From a virus: a stretch of DNA of 60,622 nucleotides. The translations under genes and the position numbers were made by a program. The notes under the pieces were generated by a model, which was not told the origin of the DNA, searched no databases, and saw only the letters and a program-made list of their open reading frames with translations. Location: the IMG/VR virus record IMGVR_UViG_3300037343_000158, positions 1 to 60,622 of that record; one strand, given 5' to 3'. Numbering within the stretch: position 1 is the stretch's first letter; every line of letters begins with the position of its first letter. This document shows positions 32,699-39,911 of the stretch, piece after piece.

Positions 32699-34390
32699 TT
32701 GCCTGTAAAAAGATTAGGGTCCTTGACTCCTGCCGCTTTCAACGGAACAGACTACGCTCTTTTAGCCACTTCTGACGTTACTTGCGTGGCCTCAGTGATT
32801 GCCGTAAACAAAGGCGCAATCCCTGCGCTAGTAACCATAGCAGTAGAGCCTTTTGATACTCCTGGAAGTTTTTTCTCTTGGAGCCACATTGTTAAAGACC
32901 TAGAGATTGGCGTGGGCCAGTCTTTTGAGACTTTTAGGGTTGCTCTCACTGTTGGCGACAAGATTTACATCTCGGCTGACACAGCTGACATAAACTTCAA
33001 CGTTACCGCCGCTTACGAGCAAGCTGGAAGAACTAACGTTCTGTATCAGCCCAACCAACCTGGATTCCCCTCCGTGGGAGACATCTGGATTGACAGCGAT
33101 GACGATGACTCAATCAAACTTTTTAACGGCGCTGCGTTTAACACTATAGCTACCGCTGCACCTATAGGCCCTACTGGCCCAGCGGGAGCTGCGGGAGTCG
33201 CTGGCATAGCGGGAGCAACTGGCCCAGCGGGCTCAGGAGTTAGCGTTTTAGGAGCTTATGAAACAGAAGAAGCTCTTGTTACTGACAACCTTGTTGGAAA
33301 TACTGGAGACGCGTACATAGTAGGTCAGGATATATATTTTTGGTCAACACTGAACGAAGCGTGGACCAACGGCGGACCTTTTTTGGGTTCAACTGGGCCT
33401 GAAGGACCGATTGGCCTTATTGGTGCTTTTGGTCCAACAGGTGCTACTGGACCGACTGGGCCAGTATCAGATGTCCTTGGCCCAATGGGTGCTACAGGAC
33501 CGATTGGTATTGAAGGGCCCACTGGGCCAACTGGAGTAACTGGACCTTCAGGTGGCCCAACTGGCGCTACAGGAGCCGACTCAACTGTGGTTGGACCAAC
33601 TGGACCTGCGGGCACTGACGGCGATGATGGCCTAGACGGTGCCGACGGTGCAACTGGTGCTGCGGGAGTCACGGGCCCGACAGGTGCAACTGGTGCCGCT
33701 GGCGCAGCTTCCACGGTCACTGGACCGACGGGTGCCAGCGGCGGAATTACTTACACAATCACAAACTCTGGGGCTAGCGCATACAACATAAATGGCGCTG
33801 CCAACCCAACTCTTTCCGTAATCCGTGGCCACAGGTACATTTTAAACGTGAACGCTTCTGGCCATCCCTTTTGGATTCAGACAGTTTCTGGAGCCTACAG
33901 CTCTGGCAACGTCTACTCAGGGGGCGTTACAAACGGTGGCGCTGCGGTAGGAACAATTATCTGGGAAGTCCCCTTTGATGCTCCTGATAATCTTTACTAC
34001 GTTTGCCAGAATCACAGCTCAATGGCTGGTTCTATAACAGTATCCAATTTGGGGCCTGCTGGCGCTGACGGCGATGATGGAGCCGATGGCACCTTTAGCT
34101 CAACTCAGACCATTGAAACAGTTGCATCAAGCAGGGCTTTGGCCTCGGGGGATGCTGGGAAGTTAATTTTAAACTCGGCTGCAGTTACAGTCACAGTTCA
34201 AGGACTCTCTGTAGGGCAGCAGGTTGATTTTCTCCAGAACGTTGCAGGCCAAATTACTTTTGTAGCTGCTGGAGGGAGCACACTAAACTCAAAAGATGGA
34301 AACTTAAAAACCGCTGCTCAATACTCGCCAGCTGGCATAAAGTGTGTCGCCACTAACACTTACGTGCTAATCGGTGATTTGGGGACCTAA
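32699..34390 (+). CDS. Collagen-like fibre protein with cupredoxin-like domain, 563 aa
   Basis: It starts at TTG 32699 (GGAG nine bases upstream). A 17-codon frame from ATG 32655 bridges it to the previous gene and may couple translation. The first 110 residues match the RLG anchor (KRLGSLTP...[18 protein letters not shown]). Collagen-like tracts with one hairpin module surround a domain at about 350-456 that resembles blue copper proteins. It has [16 protein letters not shown], then SGHPFWI (His), then [12 protein letters not shown] (Cys, His, Met), the full ligand set of a type 1 copper site. The C-terminal end is a short beta-rich head. Confidence 0.85.
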   Translation: MPVKRLGSLTPAAFNGTDYALLATSDVTCVASVIAVNKGAIPALVTIAVEPFDTPGSFFSWSHIVKDLEIGVGQSFETFRVALTVGDKIYISADTADINFNVTAAYEQAGRTNVLYQPNQPGFPSVGDIWIDSDDDDSIKLFNGAAFNTIATAAPIGPTGPAGAAGVAGIAGATGPAGSGVSVLGAYETEEALVTDNLVGNTGDAYIVGQDIYFWSTLNEAWTNGGPFLGSTGPEGPIGLIGAFGPTGATGPTGPVSDVLGPMGATGPIGIEGPTGPTGVTGPSGGPTGATGADSTVVGPTGPAGTDGDDGLDGADGATGAAGVTGPTGATGAAGAASTVTGPTGASGGITYTITNSGASAYNINGAANPTLSVIRGHRYILNVNASGHPFWIQTVSGAYSSGNVYSGGVTNGGAAVGTIIWEVPFDAPDNLYYVCQNHSSMAGSITVSNLGPAGADGDDGADGTFSSTQTIETVASSRALASGDAGKLILNSAAVTVTVQGLSVGQQVDFLQNVAGQITFVAAGGSTLNSKDGNLKTAAQYSPAGIKCVATNTYVLIGDLGT

Positions 34391-34392
34391 GC

Positions 34393-35301
34393 ATGGCACT
34401 GAGCCTAGGGTTTTACGGAGCTGCTGGTAGCCTGCCCCCCGTAGTAGAGGGTGGAACTGTTACTGATTCTGGTCAGTATAGGTATCACACCTTTTTAAGT
34501 TCAGGAACTTTTATGAACCCATTTGATGACTTGGTTGTCCAGCTATCGACAATCTCTGGAGGTGGAAGTGCCTCAACTAGCTATCATGGCGGGGGAGGTG
34601 GCGGAGCTGGCGGGTTCAGTGAGACAAATCCCACTCTCGCAAAGGGCGACTACATTGTTGCTATTGGAGCTGGCGGAGCTACTACTACATCTACCAACGC
34701 AACTGCAACCAAAGGCAACGCAACCACAGTTTCCATTCTAAATACCAACATTCCTGGCGGAGGCGGAGGTGTTACAAATTTCACTAATACCTCGGTGTCT
34801 GACGGAAGCTCGGGTGGAGGAACTTGCAACGTTGGCAGTAATCCAGGTTACAAAGGGCTAGGCATAGCTGGCCTTGGGAGAGATGGCGGAAGCTCCTTCC
34901 AATCAAATACCCAAACTCCCCACGCTGGGGGCGGCGGTGGCGGATTTTCTGCAGTCGGACAAGATGCACAAAGCCCAAACTATGGTGGAGTTGGAGGCGC
35001 TGGGGTGTCTAAAAGCACCCTAGCAAGCGCGACAGCGACTGGCGATGGCGGGTTCTACTGCGGCGGTGGTGCTGGAGGCATAGATGGGCAGGCAGTGGGG
35101 GCTGGCACTTCTGATGCAATACAGGGCGGTACTGGTGGCGGCGGTAATAGCGGGGTTTACTTTGGTTCAAATGACGGTCAAGCAGGACTTGTAAATACTG
35201 GTGGTGGCGGGGGGGCTCCAAACTCAAAAGGCTCTGGATACGGTGGCGCTGGTGGCTCGGGTCTAGTGATATTTAGATACTTAATAAGTGCGGTGGAGTG
35301 A
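34393..35301 (+). CDS. Glycine-rich tail adhesin, 302 aa
   Basis: Residues 25-50 (YRYHTFLSSGTFMNPFDDLV) and the following GGGGGGAGG, GGGGG, GAGGSG stretches match the layout of glycine-rich phage tip proteins. In adhesins such as gp38 of phage S16, such repeats form polyglycine-II sandwich layers that present receptor loops. Only three bases separate it from the cupredoxin-bearing fibre. The stop overlaps the next start (TGATG). It is a stand-alone version of the domain fused in the proteins at 22353 and 25077. Confidence 0.8.
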   Translation: MALSLGFYGAAGSLPPVVEGGTVTDSGQYRYHTFLSSGTFMNPFDDLVVQLSTISGGGSASTSYHGGGGGGAGGFSETNPTLAKGDYIVAIGAGGATTTSTNATATKGNATTVSILNTNIPGGGGGVTNFTNTSVSDGSSGGGTCNVGSNPGYKGLGIAGLGRDGGSSFQSNTQTPHAGGGGGGFSAVGQDAQSPNYGGVGGAGVSKSTLASATATGDGGFYCGGGAGGIDGQAVGAGTSDAIQGGTGGGGNSGVYFGSNDGQAGLVNTGGGGGAPNSKGSGYGGAGGSGLVIFRYLISAVE

Positions 35302-35630
35302 TGGCGCACTTTGCAGAATTAGATGAAAACAGTATTGTTATTAGAGTTTTAGTTACAGATAACGACGCCCAAAATGAGGGGCTTGACTGGCTTATCAAAA
35401 GCTTTGGTGGCACATGGATGCAGACCAGCTACAACGCAACAATACGGAAAAACTTTGCTGGCATAGGATTTAGCTACAATTCAGAACTAGACGCATTCAT
35501 ACCCCCCAAGCCTCACGAGTCATGGGTAGATAATGGGCACTTTGGGTGGGAGGCACCAGCCCCATACCCACAAGACGGTAACGGCTACTACTGGGATGAG
35601 CCAAGTGCGTCTTGGACAGAAGCACCATAG
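35301..35630 (+). CDS. Tail-fibre-associated protein, 109 aa
   Basis: ATG 35301 is chosen over GTG 35298 because it overlaps the upstream stop as TGATG. The sequence MAHFAELDENSIVIRVLV, GTWMQTSYN, KNFAGIGFSYN, AFIPPKPHESW matches a small protein family I recall near fibre genes of marine phages, usually of unknown function. The end (YYWDEPSASWTEAP) is the same Trp-rich hairpin that decorates the collagen-like fibres. This suggests it caps or joins those fibres. Confidence 0.8.
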   Translation: MAHFAELDENSIVIRVLVTDNDAQNEGLDWLIKSFGGTWMQTSYNATIRKNFAGIGFSYNSELDAFIPPKPHESWVDNGHFGWEAPAPYPQDGNGYYWDEPSASWTEAP

Positions 35631-35673
35631 ACTTTTAGTAACTTTCCTAAGAGACGCCCTCTAAATACTTATG

Positions 35674-35679
35674 TAGTAT
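35674..35679 (+). promoter_or_regulatory. Possible -10 box (TAGTAT)
   Basis: TG-TAGTAT ends nine bases before ATG 35689, which has no ribosome-binding site. It is the same box as before ATG 1946, so the methyltransferase may be started from its own leaderless or near-leaderless message. Confidence 0.35.
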
Positions 35680-35688
35680 GCTGAGCGC

Positions 35689-36267
35689 ATGAGCAATCTA
35701 CCCAACTGGTTTGCAAACGACGGGCAACCAAACTTTGTGGATTACGTCTACCCCGAGTTTAGAGGGCGCTCAGCGCGATTCCTCCAGATAGGTTCTTACA
35801 CGGGAGACGCCAGTACTTGGCTCTACGAGAATCTCCTAAAAGATACAGACTCTGTTCTTGTTGACGTTGACACTTGGGAAGGGTCAGACGAAAAAGTACA
35901 TCACCAAATGAACTGGGCAACAGTCGAGACTGTTTATGACGCAAAGACCCTAGCTGGACGCAATCAAAGAAAAATTTTAAAGTACAAAGGCACAAGCGAC
36001 TCTTTCTTTAAAAACAATCGCGAACTGTATGACTTTATCTATGTTGACGGCGACCACACAGCCTACGGAGTTATGAAAGACGCTACCGCTGCGTACGAGT
36101 GCCTGAAGGTGGGAGGCGTCCTCGCCTTTGACGACTACAGCTGGTCTGGGGCCGATGATTTGGCTGACCGCCCTCAAATGGCGATTGATGCTTTCATGCA
36201 GATTTATAGAAAAAGAGTTACGCTAATTCATAGGGGTTATCAACTCTGGGTTAAGAAGCTAGGATAG
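35689..36267 (+). CDS. Class I SAM-dependent methyltransferase
   Basis: The 192-residue protein has a Rossmann-type motif I (FLQIGSYTGDAS), an acidic strand (VLVDVDTWEGSDE) and YDFIYVDGDHTAYGVMKDA. The last is the hallmark of the Methyltransf_24 / macrocin O-methyltransferase-like group that acts on small molecules or sugars. Next to a glycosyltransferase and downstream of surface fibres, it could methylate a glycan on the virion or host. The substrate is not deducible. Confidence 0.85.
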   Translation: MSNLPNWFANDGQPNFVDYVYPEFRGRSARFLQIGSYTGDASTWLYENLLKDTDSVLVDVDTWEGSDEKVHHQMNWATVETVYDAKTLAGRNQRKILKYKGTSDSFFKNNRELYDFIYVDGDHTAYGVMKDATAAYECLKVGGVLAFDDYSWSGADDLADRPQMAIDAFMQIYRKRVTLIHRGYQLWVKKLG

Positions 36268-36299
36268 GCAGTAAGAACTAAAGTGAAAGAGAGACGTAT

Positions 36300-37364
36300 A
36301 TGAAATCAGCAATTTACACAATCGCCCTCAACGAACGTCAGTTCGTGGACAAGTGGTACGAGTCGGTAAAAGACGCTGACTATCTTTTAATTGCAGACAC
36401 TGGCTCTACTGATGGCACGATACAACGCGCCCGTGAGCTTGGCATAAACGTCATTGAGATTAAAGTTACGCCTTGGAGATTTGATGATGCACGCAACGCC
36501 GCGTTAGCCGCACTTCCAGAAGATATTGACATGTGTGTTTCTCTAGACATGGACGAAGTAATCACTCCAGGCTGGAAAGAAGTTTTGACCGAAGCTTGGG
36601 AGCGCGGTGTAACTCGACCTCGCTACAAGCACATTTGGTCTTGGAACGAAGACGGCACTCCTGGACTTGAGTTTAGCTATGACCACATCCACGGTCGCAA
36701 GGGATTCCGCTGGCGTCACCCCGTCCACGAGTGCCTGTATTCTTACGGAATCGAAGAGAAGCAGGAATGGCTCGGCGGAATTGAGACACATCACCACCCA
36801 GACCCAACTAAGAGTCGCGCTCAGTACTTGCCGCTTCTTTCAATGTCTGTAACAGAAGACCCGCACAATGACCGAAATGCTTTCTATTATGGCCGTGAGC
36901 TCTACTTCTATGGTCGGTACCTAGAAGCTGCGGAAGAGCTAAAGCGACACTTAGCGTTGCCTACAGCAGGCTGGGCACCAGAACGAGCCGCGTCGATGCG
37001 GTTTATCGGTAAGTCTCTACCTGCAGAAGCCGAAATCTGGTTCCGCAAGGCCATAGAGCAGGCTCCAGGACGCCGTGAGCCCTACGTAGACCTAGCAAAG
37101 TTGTATTACGAGCGTCAGGACTGGGAGAAGTGCTTAGAGGCTTCAGAGGCTGCCCTAGCTATCAAAGAGAAGCCTTTAGAGTATCTCTGTGAGGCCGAGG
37201 CTTGGGGGTTTGCTCCGCATGATTACGCATCTATTTCGCTGTATTGGTTGGCAGAGTTTGAAAAGGCCGTGGAGCACGCTAAGAGCGCTGTAGAGCTTGA
37301 GCCTCTTGATGCGAGGCTGCAGAAAAATTTAGTAGTGTGTGAAGCAGCCTTAGCTACAAACTAG
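36300..37364 (+). CDS. Glycosyltransferase family 2 with TPR tail, 354 aa
   Basis: The N-terminal GT-A domain has IYTIALNERQFVDKWYES, ADTGSTDGT and the DxD metal site in SLDMDEV (D83, D85), followed by RHPVHECLYSYG. The C-terminal 150 residues are helical repeats of TPR type (YFYGRYLEAAEELKRHL, WFRKAIEQAPGRREPYVDLA, and others). This combination is known from bacterial and viral GT2 enzymes that work on peptides or surface glycans. GAGAGA precedes ATG 36300. Its last 11 bases overlap the convergent WhiB-zinc ribbon gene. Confidence 0.9.
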   Translation: MKSAIYTIALNERQFVDKWYESVKDADYLLIADTGSTDGTIQRARELGINVIEIKVTPWRFDDARNAALAALPEDIDMCVSLDMDEVITPGWKEVLTEAWERGVTRPRYKHIWSWNEDGTPGLEFSYDHIHGRKGFRWRHPVHECLYSYGIEEKQEWLGGIETHHHPDPTKSRAQYLPLLSMSVTEDPHNDRNAFYYGRELYFYGRYLEAAEELKRHLALPTAGWAPERAASMRFIGKSLPAEAEIWFRKAIEQAPGRREPYVDLAKLYYERQDWEKCLEASEAALAIKEKPLEYLCEAEAWGFAPHDYASISLYWLAEFEKAVEHAKSAVELEPLDARLQKNLVVCEAALATN

Positions 37365-37881
37365 GAGGAAGAGCTTTTGCTCTTTTAGCGGCTTTCTTAT
37401 CTTTTTCTCTTTGGCGCTTCAATGCTTTCTCTGCTTTTTCCTGTTGGTAAGCCAAAACCGCGTTAACGCTAGTTCTACTCTTCCACGAAAACTCGCATAC
37501 GGTGCAGATTACTAATCTGGCAGTGGTCCATCTTCCGCCACCTGGAATTTCTACAGACTCTGTGACAAGCTTTGAGGGCCTCGCTGAGCAGTATGGGCAG
37601 TTGGGGTAGCGTCTTCTACGAGCTTCTTCTCCCTTGTACGAGACTGAAAGCGTCCTACGCATTTCTACTTCGTCTTTGCCACCCCAGATGCCCCAAATCT
37701 GCCTGTGCTCAAGCGCCCATTGGAGGCACTGTTTTCTTACAGGGCAGCTAAAACATAAATTTTTTGCATCGTATTTTTCTTTTGGCTCTTTAGAAAAGAA
37801 CCAGTCAATCGAGTTGATGTTCTCGGGTTGGGCGCAGAGGGCTTGGGCCTGCCACTTTAGATTATCTGCTGGTTTCCACAC
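37354..37881 (-). CDS. WhiB-like regulator with added zinc ribbon, 175 aa
   Basis: WhiB-like proteins bind a [4Fe-4S] cluster through four Cys and control transcription with the main sigma factor. Here C16, C43, C46 and C52 are present, followed by the GIWGG turn (64-68) and a basic segment. Unusually there is a second Cys-rich unit near 95-130 (NCPYCSA...ICTVCEFSW), like a zinc ribbon, and a highly basic C-terminus. It starts at GTG 37881. A TATAGT box lies in the short AT-rich gap upstream. It is the last gene of the leftward arm and overlaps the GT2 gene end. Confidence 0.9.
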   Translation of the reverse strand: MWKPADNLKWQAQALCAQPENINSIDWFFSKEPKEKYDAKNLCFSCPVRKQCLQWALEHRQIWGIWGGKDEVEMRRTLSVSYKGEEARRRRYPNCPYCSARPSKLVTESVEIPGGGRWTTARLVICTVCEFSWKSRTSVNAVLAYQQEKAEKALKRQREKDKKAAKRAKALPPSL

Positions 37882-37934
37882 GACTTCTATACTACCTTAG
37901 AAAACTATAAAAACCTTACACTAAATACTATAAA

Positions 37935-38270
37935 CTAAAACTCTATCCAAGTAAATTCTTCGGGCTTTTCTATAGAATCTCCATACTGTGTCTCGCCATC
38001 CTCGTCACAGTACGTGTATTCGTTCTCATCTGGGAGAATTCCAGCCCAACCAGCATGGATGTCGCGGTCTTCTAGAAACTTAAATCCGTCGCCCAAGGAG
38101 TCAACAACTCCGTCACGTTGAAGCACAGAAGCCAAAGCTCTGCGAACAATCTCGTTGTCCATGTCTATGTGCCCGATTGTGCAAAATATTAGCTCCGAGT
38201 CATTCTCAGAGAAATAGTCACTCCCGCTCCACTGAAACCAGAGGTGCTCACCGTGCCTGATATCTTTCAC
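37935..38270 (-). CDS. Hypothetical protein, 111 aa
   Basis: Not recognised. Starts at GTG 38270, overlapping the stop of the upstream zinc-binding protein as GTGA. The product (GTG-started KDIRHGEHLWFQWSGSDY...) is acidic, with many Asp/Glu in the last third (DEDGETQYGDSIEKPEEF). This is a common feature of small phage proteins that may mimic DNA or bind host factors. No membrane segment or motif was found. Confidence 0.65.
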   Translation of the reverse strand: MKDIRHGEHLWFQWSGSDYFSENDSELIFCTIGHIDMDNEIVRRALASVLQRDGVVDSLGDGFKFLEDRDIHAGWAGILPDENEYTYCDEDGETQYGDSIEKPEEFTWIEF

Positions 38271-38566
38271 AGATAGTCTTCTTCTCTGCCAGGCTCTTCG
38301 ATTAGTTCAAAACCTTTTTTAACACTCTTTTTAAAAAGCTTTTTGTCCTCGGTGTCTAGGGAGTAAATCCCAGAAACAGTTATTTCCCCGCACAGGTGGC
38401 AAGTTTCTACAGAGCCAGTGTTGTGTTTTATCGGGACGTCAACGCCCTTGAGGCGCATAAGGATATTTCCAGAGTCGTCAATGCTTTCAGGCTCCCAGTG
38501 GGCATGAGTTTTTAGCCAACACTTTTCACAGGTCGGCAGAGGAACTTCTGGGCGGTTTGAACTCAT
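38267..38566 (-). CDS. Small zinc-binding protein, 99 aa
   Basis: Two Cys pairs (CEKC near residue 13, CHLC near 56) suggest one zinc site. The CEKCWLKTHAHWEP...CHLCGEITVSGIYSL layout recurs in actinophage small proteins located near WhiB regulators. Between them is a short beta-rich part (GVDVPIKHNTG). Function unknown; likely a nucleic-acid or protein adaptor. Confidence 0.7.
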   Translation of the reverse strand: MSSNRPEVPLPTCEKCWLKTHAHWEPESIDDSGNILMRLKGVDVPIKHNTGSVETCHLCGEITVSGIYSLDTEDKKLFKKSVKKGFELIEEPGREEDYL

Positions 38567-38575
38567 ACATATATT

Positions 38576-38878
38576 CTACCGTCTTACCCAAAGAGGCAAT
38601 TGGATTTTAGGTATCTTTACGGGGTTCCTAGCGCGAATTTTGGCTCGTTCTCTAGGAGTTAATCCTCCCCACATTCCGTGCTCTTCATACACAATGCCCC
38701 ACTCAGCGCACTCTAACTTGTGAACGCAAGTGCCGCAAACTTCCCTCGCACTTATGTACGGGTCTTCCCACCTAGCGCCTTTAAACGAGACATCTGGGTC
38801 AACAGAGTAGAACAAAGCTGTCCCTACTTCGGCACAGGCAGGTTCTTCGTAATTCCAGGGTTCTCTAGGGTTCGGCAC
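38576..38878 (-). CDS. WhiB-like regulator, 100 aa
   Basis: A compact WhiB protein of normal size. C15, C48, C51 and C57 would hold the [4Fe-4S] cluster, and GMWGG (68-72) with TPRERAKIRAR forms the usual turn and basic tail. It starts at GTG 38878 with only a weak purine-rich site. Phage WhiB proteins such as that of mycobacteriophage TM4 can repress host whiB genes. Together with the second WhiB nearby, it suggests the phage manipulates host transcription. Confidence 0.9.
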   Translation of the reverse strand: MPNPREPWNYEEPACAEVGTALFYSVDPDVSFKGARWEDPYISAREVCGTCVHKLECAEWGIVYEEHGMWGGLTPRERAKIRARNPVKIPKIQLPLWVRR

Positions 38879-38908
38879 TTTTGTCTTTCTGTCTTTAAGT
38901 TTTAGCTA

Positions 38909-39229
38909 TTAATTGTCTGATTGTTCGTGAAGCAATTTTCCTACTTCGTAACCGCACCCTGCGTACCCTGCAATGTCAATCCAGGTATCGGGTTGAAAGC
39001 CAGAATTAGCAGCATAGCGAGCTACCTTAAGGCCAACCATAGCCATAGCAACATCTTCGGTTGTAAATTCTCTTTTAAAGAGGACTGACCACACCTTGGC
39101 AATGTTCGTAAAGTTATCCTCTGGGCCGCCATACTGCTTATTACGGTCTCCCGAGATAATTTTAGCCGCTTCACGAAGTGCTTCCACTCTTGGTGGCTGC
39201 TCCGCTGAGTCTTTGTTAGTCTCTTCCAT
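38909..39229 (-). CDS. DUF6378-like protein, 106 aa
   Basis: The segment REAAKIISGDRNKQYGGPED, followed by NFTNIAKVWSVLF and VAMAMVGLKVARYA, fits a family I know as DUF6378, common in phages. In some phages it occurs near nucleotide metabolism genes. Its helical fold may relate to MazG-like proteins but that is not certain. It overlaps the preceding gene by 14 bases in a tightly packed leftward group. Confidence 0.75.
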   Translation of the reverse strand: MEETNKDSAEQPPRVEALREAAKIISGDRNKQYGGPEDNFTNIAKVWSVLFKREFTTEDVAMAMVGLKVARYAANSGFQPDTWIDIAGYAGCGYEVGKLLHEQSDN

Positions 39230-39458
39230 GTTTTATCCTTGCCGTAACTTCCGCTGTGTAGTTGCTATCGTTTGACATATCTTGATTTTCGCTTACAACC
39301 ATTTCATAGTTTACGCTGTAGCTAGTCAGATATTCTTCATCTTCGAAATCAGGCTCATCTTCATCTCTAAGAAAGTTAGCTATTAGAGAATCTGCTTTGA
39401 TTTTAAGCCCGTCATACGAATCTCCCGATACTTCAAACTTGAAGGTAGTGCTAGTCAA
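39216..39458 (-). CDS. Hypothetical protein, 80 aa
   Basis: Not recognised. The acidic product (MTSTTFKFEVSGDSYDGLKI...) starts with beta-strand-like sequence and contains the acidic patch DEDEPDFEDEEY. It overlaps the genes on both sides (8 and 14 bases), consistent with a real gene in a compact operon. Confidence 0.65.
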   Translation of the reverse strand: MTSTTFKFEVSGDSYDGLKIKADSLIANFLRDEDEPDFEDEEYLTSYSVNYEMVVSENQDMSNDSNYTAEVTARIKHGRD

Positions 39459-39876
39459 TTCTAACTACCAACTTTTCAAGCATCTGAGGAGGATAGTGAG
39501 CGCCCTCTAGGAGGGGAGCTTTATCATCGGTACTGTTAACAATGATGTCTCCATAGCGAACCCCAACAACTACGCCTCTGCGCCCGTTGTGTATTGTGCC
39601 AGTATCACCTGAGAAAGCGTCTGAACGTACACGAACTTGGTCTGTGACTTTGATGTCTCCAGAACGCGCTTGAGCCCACAGTTCATTCTTTTTGTCTTTA
39701 GTGAAAACGTGGCCCAAGGCTAACTTAGAGAACATTTCAACAGTTTTTTCTCTGTGCTCATCGGGCAGCTCGATTGAGTCTAAAACCTCAATTAGCTTCA
39801 TTGTGGCATCTCCAACTGGTTTACGAACTTTAGCTGCTTGCAGTTGAGTTTTAATCCAATTTATGTCTAGTCCCAT
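39451..39876 (-). CDS. Hypothetical protein with SH3/KOW-like segment, 141 aa
   Basis: An N-terminal helical part (MGLDINWIKTQLQAAKVRKP) is followed by a beta-rich stretch (DQVRVRSDAFSGDT...NGRRGVVVGVRYGDIIVN). That stretch looks like a small SH3/KOW fold found in proteins that touch RNA or ribosomes. Similar proteins occur in other actinophages without known function. The start codon lies in a perfect 7-bp hairpin (39869-39885) next to an AGGAG site, so translation may be regulated. Confidence 0.65.
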   Translation of the reverse strand: MGLDINWIKTQLQAAKVRKPVGDATMKLIEVLDSIELPDEHREKTVEMFSKLALGHVFTKDKKNELWAQARSGDIKVTDQVRVRSDAFSGDTGTIHNGRRGVVVGVRYGDIIVNSTDDKAPLLEGAHYPPQMLEKLVVRID

Positions 39877-39885
39877 TTTGGGACT
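39869..39885 (-). promoter_or_regulatory. Hairpin covering a start codon
   Basis: On the leftward message AGTCCCAAAATGGGACT folds as seven perfect pairs around a three-base AAA loop. The ATG of the gene starting at 39876 and the end of its AGGAG site fall within the stem. Such an arrangement can hold translation low until a protein, RNA or ribosome opens it. Confidence 0.5.
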
Positions 39886-39911
39886 CCTTTCGTCTATAGG
39901 TTGATAGGTAA

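Noticed and set aside
38616-38640. TTTACGGGGTTCCTAGCGCGAA, similar to repeat copy A
   Set aside because: It is inside the WhiB coding sequence, lacks the GGAG spacing and A run, and is probably chance.
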